A stretch of 64,000 bases of DNA. It comes from Selaginella tamariscina. Taxonomy: Eukaryota > Streptophyta > Lycopodiopsida > Selaginellales > Selaginellaceae. The notes below the pieces were generated by a model. It saw only the letters and a list, made by a program, of their open reading frames with translations, searched no databases and had not been told where the DNA came from. The number at the start of each line of letters is the position of its first letter. Within the stretch, counting starts at the first letter, position 1. Below are positions 60,395 to 64,000 of this stretch, piece by piece. The position numbers and the translations under genes are program-made. Location: assembly GCA_003024785.1 (NCBI GenBank), contig PUQB01000119.1, positions 266,103 through 330,102 on the forward strand, in the 5' to 3' direction.

Positions 60395-60862
60395 TGTGTT
60401 GAAAATAAGTCACGCTGCAAGAATGGTTCTCCACAATGGTACCTAAGCAATGCATATGTATGTGAGTTACCACAGTAACTCAATCACTCTCTCTCTCTCA
60501 CAGTCACACGCACGCACTACTGTAATAACATCTTAATTAGTACAAACTTCTATTATATATAAGTGTACATACACACATATACCTTTGCCAAAGGTGCCTG
60601 AGGGGATGTTGGCAATCCAATAGTTCATAAAAGGATACACATGTCCTGATGGAGAAGGTAAAGCATTCTGATCAACAATTACGAATGAATACAAATGCCT
60701 TGTTCCATTCCGTAACCTTGGATGTCAACCATAGGTGCTGCAGTGGTGTTACCAAGTGGTATATACCTGCTTTGGCTGAGTACTGTAGAACCATACTCAA
60801 CAAGGAGACAAGATGATTGGTTCACCACCGAACACCACACACAATGTTAAGAGGATTTTCAT
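60395..60862 (-). pseudogene. PEBP-family gene copy, right arm outer (middle exon deleted)
   Basis: The first exon equivalent is 60862-60583 (minus), with the DQNALPSPSGHVYPFMNYW-type segment and the donor GGCAAAG|GT. It is followed within about 140 bases by the last-exon remnant (GTACCATTGTGGAGAACC, about 60442-60395). The exon coding for LEPYIPPARTPHIP is absent. Frame breaks are also present near 60710 and at the start. It is the mirror partner of the copy at 33194-33853, which still has its middle exon. Confidence 0.72.
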
Positions 60863-62700
60863 AATGTTAAGTATATGTTGATTAACTTAATCATTTAGGG
60901 TTTCTTATATACTCGTGTGCATGCTAATCTTGTGTAATATACTAATATTTGCTGTGTATAATTCGTTGTGTATATATCTGATATTAGAGACACAGAATAA
61001 ATAATTGAAATGTGTCCTCGTCGACGTATATCCTACAGCAAGGTGTTTTCAGAAGTTCTATGTACAAATATATAAAGTGCATTACCTATATTCTGACAAA
61101 TAAAATAGTGTTTAAAAAGCTCCTTAATTTACATACATTTTTATATTAATAAATTTGAATTAATGAAAGAGTTACAGTGTTATAAGAATATTTATTTATT
61201 ATAAAAGAGAACTACCGGCAGCGTAAGAACTCCGCTTTATATGATAAAAAAAAAAGTACTATCTTATTATCATATAATATAATATATTTTGAGAGTGATA
61301 TAGCATCAAATGATAAATAATACATAATAAATTTGAACATCTTAAAATTTTTTATCCCCTTTCTGTTTTTGTTTTAAAAATTGAAATACTTCTTCTTTAC
61401 TCATGTTTAAAACATATATTATTTCTTCACTCCAGTTTGGAACATATTATTGCAAAGAAACATAATCAAGTTTTGCATAAAAACATGTATAAGTCTTCAT
61501 GTATTCACACATATGCGCGTAATCTCGCACGAATCAATGCATACATAGGAACGTACAACATTTACGATGTATAATGATGAATCTATAAGAAATGTGCACA
61601 CACACACACACACATATAATATCACACCTTAGTTCATACCACACATCGGTGTGGTCAGTTGCAGAGAAACCATTGAGCATGATTTTAAAATATATTTTTA
61701 ATGTATAAATAATCTAATTTGTCTAATAAATTATGTAGTCTCAAACTTAATCTTGTTCAAAATAATCATCCATACCATTTTAAAGATGAACTTTAAACAA
61801 TTGAACATAAAAATAATTATGAATGGTAAGGGGTTTAGCACAGGCAAAACAAATAAATAACTATGATTCTTACTTCTCAAAAATTGTTAAATAGTACTGG
61901 CATTTTGTTGTTTGAATATTATTAATGGATTAAAAAGAAAATAAACTATTATGTAGTATTCTTATCATTTATCAGGCATAACTTTTGTCTCAGTCTAGAA
62001 TGGACGTCTCCTCTCACCCGCACAGTACATTTGTTTGATTATTATATACTGAAATATCCCTCTTTTGCATTATAATTCTTAGTAAGGTCCTCGGTGACAA
62101 AAAAACGAGAAGTTAAACACCCACACGAAAAAAAATTATAGCAAAAATAAAACTAATACTATGTTGATTATACTCAGTGTTTACGGTTTTATATATATCA
62201 TTTGTTACAGAAAATATTTCTTAATTACTTCAAGTATGTTTATATAAAAGGTAATATTTCTTACGTCGAAAAATATAATTCAGATTCGAAACACACGACC
62301 CGCACACAGCTTTGATAATCTACAATGGTAGCTTTATACACACAGAGTGATATGCGTTTATAAGAAACCTATTAGATGCATTTATAATCGGTTTATACAT
62401 ATAAAATACTGATACATATACTATCCACGTTATTCGAAACGACACACATATAAGAAGATAAGATAAATATTAAATATTATAAAATTCTTATGTTTTTAGT
62501 TTAATTTTGTTTTGAAGAGAATGGGAGTGCAAATAAAACATTTATGCATTTGCAAAACAACTGCCATTTTCTAATATGGCCAGCGTAGATATCAACTACC
62601 AAGGTCCTCATATCAACGATGGAACGCAGCTGCAAATCGTCTGGCCGTATGTCATTTTTCCATCTTTTTTAATGAAATAATACATATAAAAGACAAATGA

Positions 62701-64000
62701 TATAATAAAAATAACTTATTTAATAATTAATAATTCAGCCTTTCTAAAATTTTATATACACACCTTTATAAGTGCTTAACCGGTTTGTAATAATATTCCT
62801 TTATTTACCAGGATTAAGTTACATCGATCACGTATTCAAAATTTATACAAAAGATTTAAATCACTAAATTTCTTTACATCACCGTTATTAGTGTCACCCT
62901 TTCCCCTTAAGCCAATTAGTTTAAAACTATGACAATTACTGGCGAGATGTATATTAAATCATATATAATGCACATATCTTTATAAAAAGTTTAATTTAAG
63001 TAATTATTTACGATGCCTGCTACACCGGTAACATATATAAATTAATTTGGATCATTAGATTAAACACACAGTACATCATATTAAACAGTTGAATTATTAT
63101 GTGACATCGTGTGATGTAAAATGGTTTAGTCACATGAATACATATATGGCCATTTAGTAATCATATATTAAACGTATATGCCAAATGAAGTCACATCTTG
63201 TCACATGTTAACATTTTTATTAAAAACTCTAATAGAAAAGGTCCTTATAAAACCATGATAGGTCCCTTCACAACTGTTTTATACATTGCAATATAATTTA
63301 TAATAGATAGCATTGAATTTTATATTATAAATTATTATACTTAGTTGTATACATTACTGTCGTGAATTAAAGTTTATTTTGTGGGACATGAATTATTCAT
63401 GTCTTATTTTATAAGATTAAACTCCTTATAAATTAAATTATATTAATGTTTAATTATTCAAACTTTTCTTAGACAAAAAATAACAAGTGCATTCATTTAT
63501 GTGGCCATCTTTGTTGCCATAATGTAACTTATGCCATCGTATAAAATGGCATGTATATTTTTCATAATGCTCTAACTTGTAATAACATAAAAATAAATGA
63601 GAAAACATCACTAGGTCATTGTAATGAAATATTTATTATATGAATAATTCATATAATTAATATTCCATAACTAACAACACACTTGACACTTAGTATCAAT
63701 GTGTATTATTATTATTAAGTGTTAAAATAATTTATTTTTTGAATTTCTTTTCTTTTTCGAATCTCTATAACATGTGATTTAAAATCTTTAATATTTTATG
63801 TATAACATATGACTCATTGTGAATCTTATTTTATATAACATGGTTGTGACTATAAAAAGACTCCATATTACATAACTTGTAATAAATATGAAAGCATCTT
63901 TATAATATAATAACACTCTTAATATGAAAATACCAATTCAACATATAAAGTATAATACAAAGTTGTATTGTTAGTTTCTAATTTGCTTTGCAATGCCCTC
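62701..64000. other. AT-rich DNA, no gene seen
   Basis: The repeat-unit sequence fades out by about 62880. Beyond that I see only AT-rich DNA with no open frame of note, RNA gene or recognisable repeat boundary. Confidence 0.5.

Larger units (their letters stand above)
54885..62700. repeat. Right arm of large inverted duplication
   Basis: Reverse-complement counterpart of about 30440-40500. It contains two PEBP copies on the minus strand, the conserved ATGGGAGTGCAAATAA block at about 59690 and 62520, and the microsatellites (TA)n(GA)n at 58264-58334 and (GT)n at 58578-58612. The arm is shorter than the left one because of deletions, including the middle exon of the outer PEBP copy. Confidence 0.85.

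Overview
The window looks like nuclear DNA of a land plant. It has TTTAGGG/CCCTAAA-type telomere-like tracts, a tRNA-iMet-type retroelement primer-binding site (TGGTATCAGAGC), GT-AG introns in AT-rich DNA, Ty3/gypsy chromoviruses, a MULE, and plant-style polyol-transporter, PEBP and FCP1-like phosphatase genes. The Tf1/sushi-like retroelement and DUF7869-type element suggest a non-seed plant such as a lycophyte, fern or moss, but I cannot fix the taxon. Almost every coding feature carries single-base indels. Either the locus is decaying or the assembly has unpolished long-read errors. A 7-base N run at 59729-59735 shows the assembly is imperfect.

Layout: (1) 1-17.6 kb is a direct segmental duplication, about 1-6098 and 11.4-17.6 kb. 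Each copy has a telomere-like tract, low-complexity DNA, an array of about 20 copies of the palindrome GGCGGGATTAATCCCGCC spaced every 40-45 bp, a 24-bp foldback, and a multi-exon gene. That gene has a ParB-like segment followed by a degenerate beta-class DNA-methyltransferase-like segment. Between the copies lie a broken DUF7869-type transposon gene (6.8-8.85 kb, minus) and a third palindrome array (9.2-9.9 kb) with different spacers. (2) 17.6-20.4 kb is a tandem pair of FCP1-like HAD phosphatase genes. (3) 20.9-29.8 kb is a broken chromovirus on the minus strand with a nested solo LTR, a chimeric RT/LTR fragment and an abutting MULE. (4) 30.4-40.5 kb and 54.9-62.7 kb are arms of a large inverted duplication; each arm has two copies of a divergent PEBP (FT/TFL1/MFT superfamily) gene. 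(5) The loop, 40.5-54.9 kb, contains a second chromovirus with an apparent self-complementary primer site, nested about 1.5-kb LTR-like repeats, and a polyol/monosaccharide transporter gene with several frameshifts. (6) 62.9-64 kb is AT-rich DNA in which I see no gene.

The most unusual feature is the repeated association of phased palindrome arrays with the ParB-like/methyltransferase-like gene. In bacteria ParB proteins act on palindromic parS sites and occur next to or fused with DNA methyltransferases, so a DNA-recognition relationship is a testable idea. It is inference, not something the sequence proves. The second highlight is the 41-46.7 kb chromovirus: its presumed primer-binding site is complementary to 12 bases of its own LTR just downstream of a TATA box, as expected for Tf1/sushi-type self-priming.
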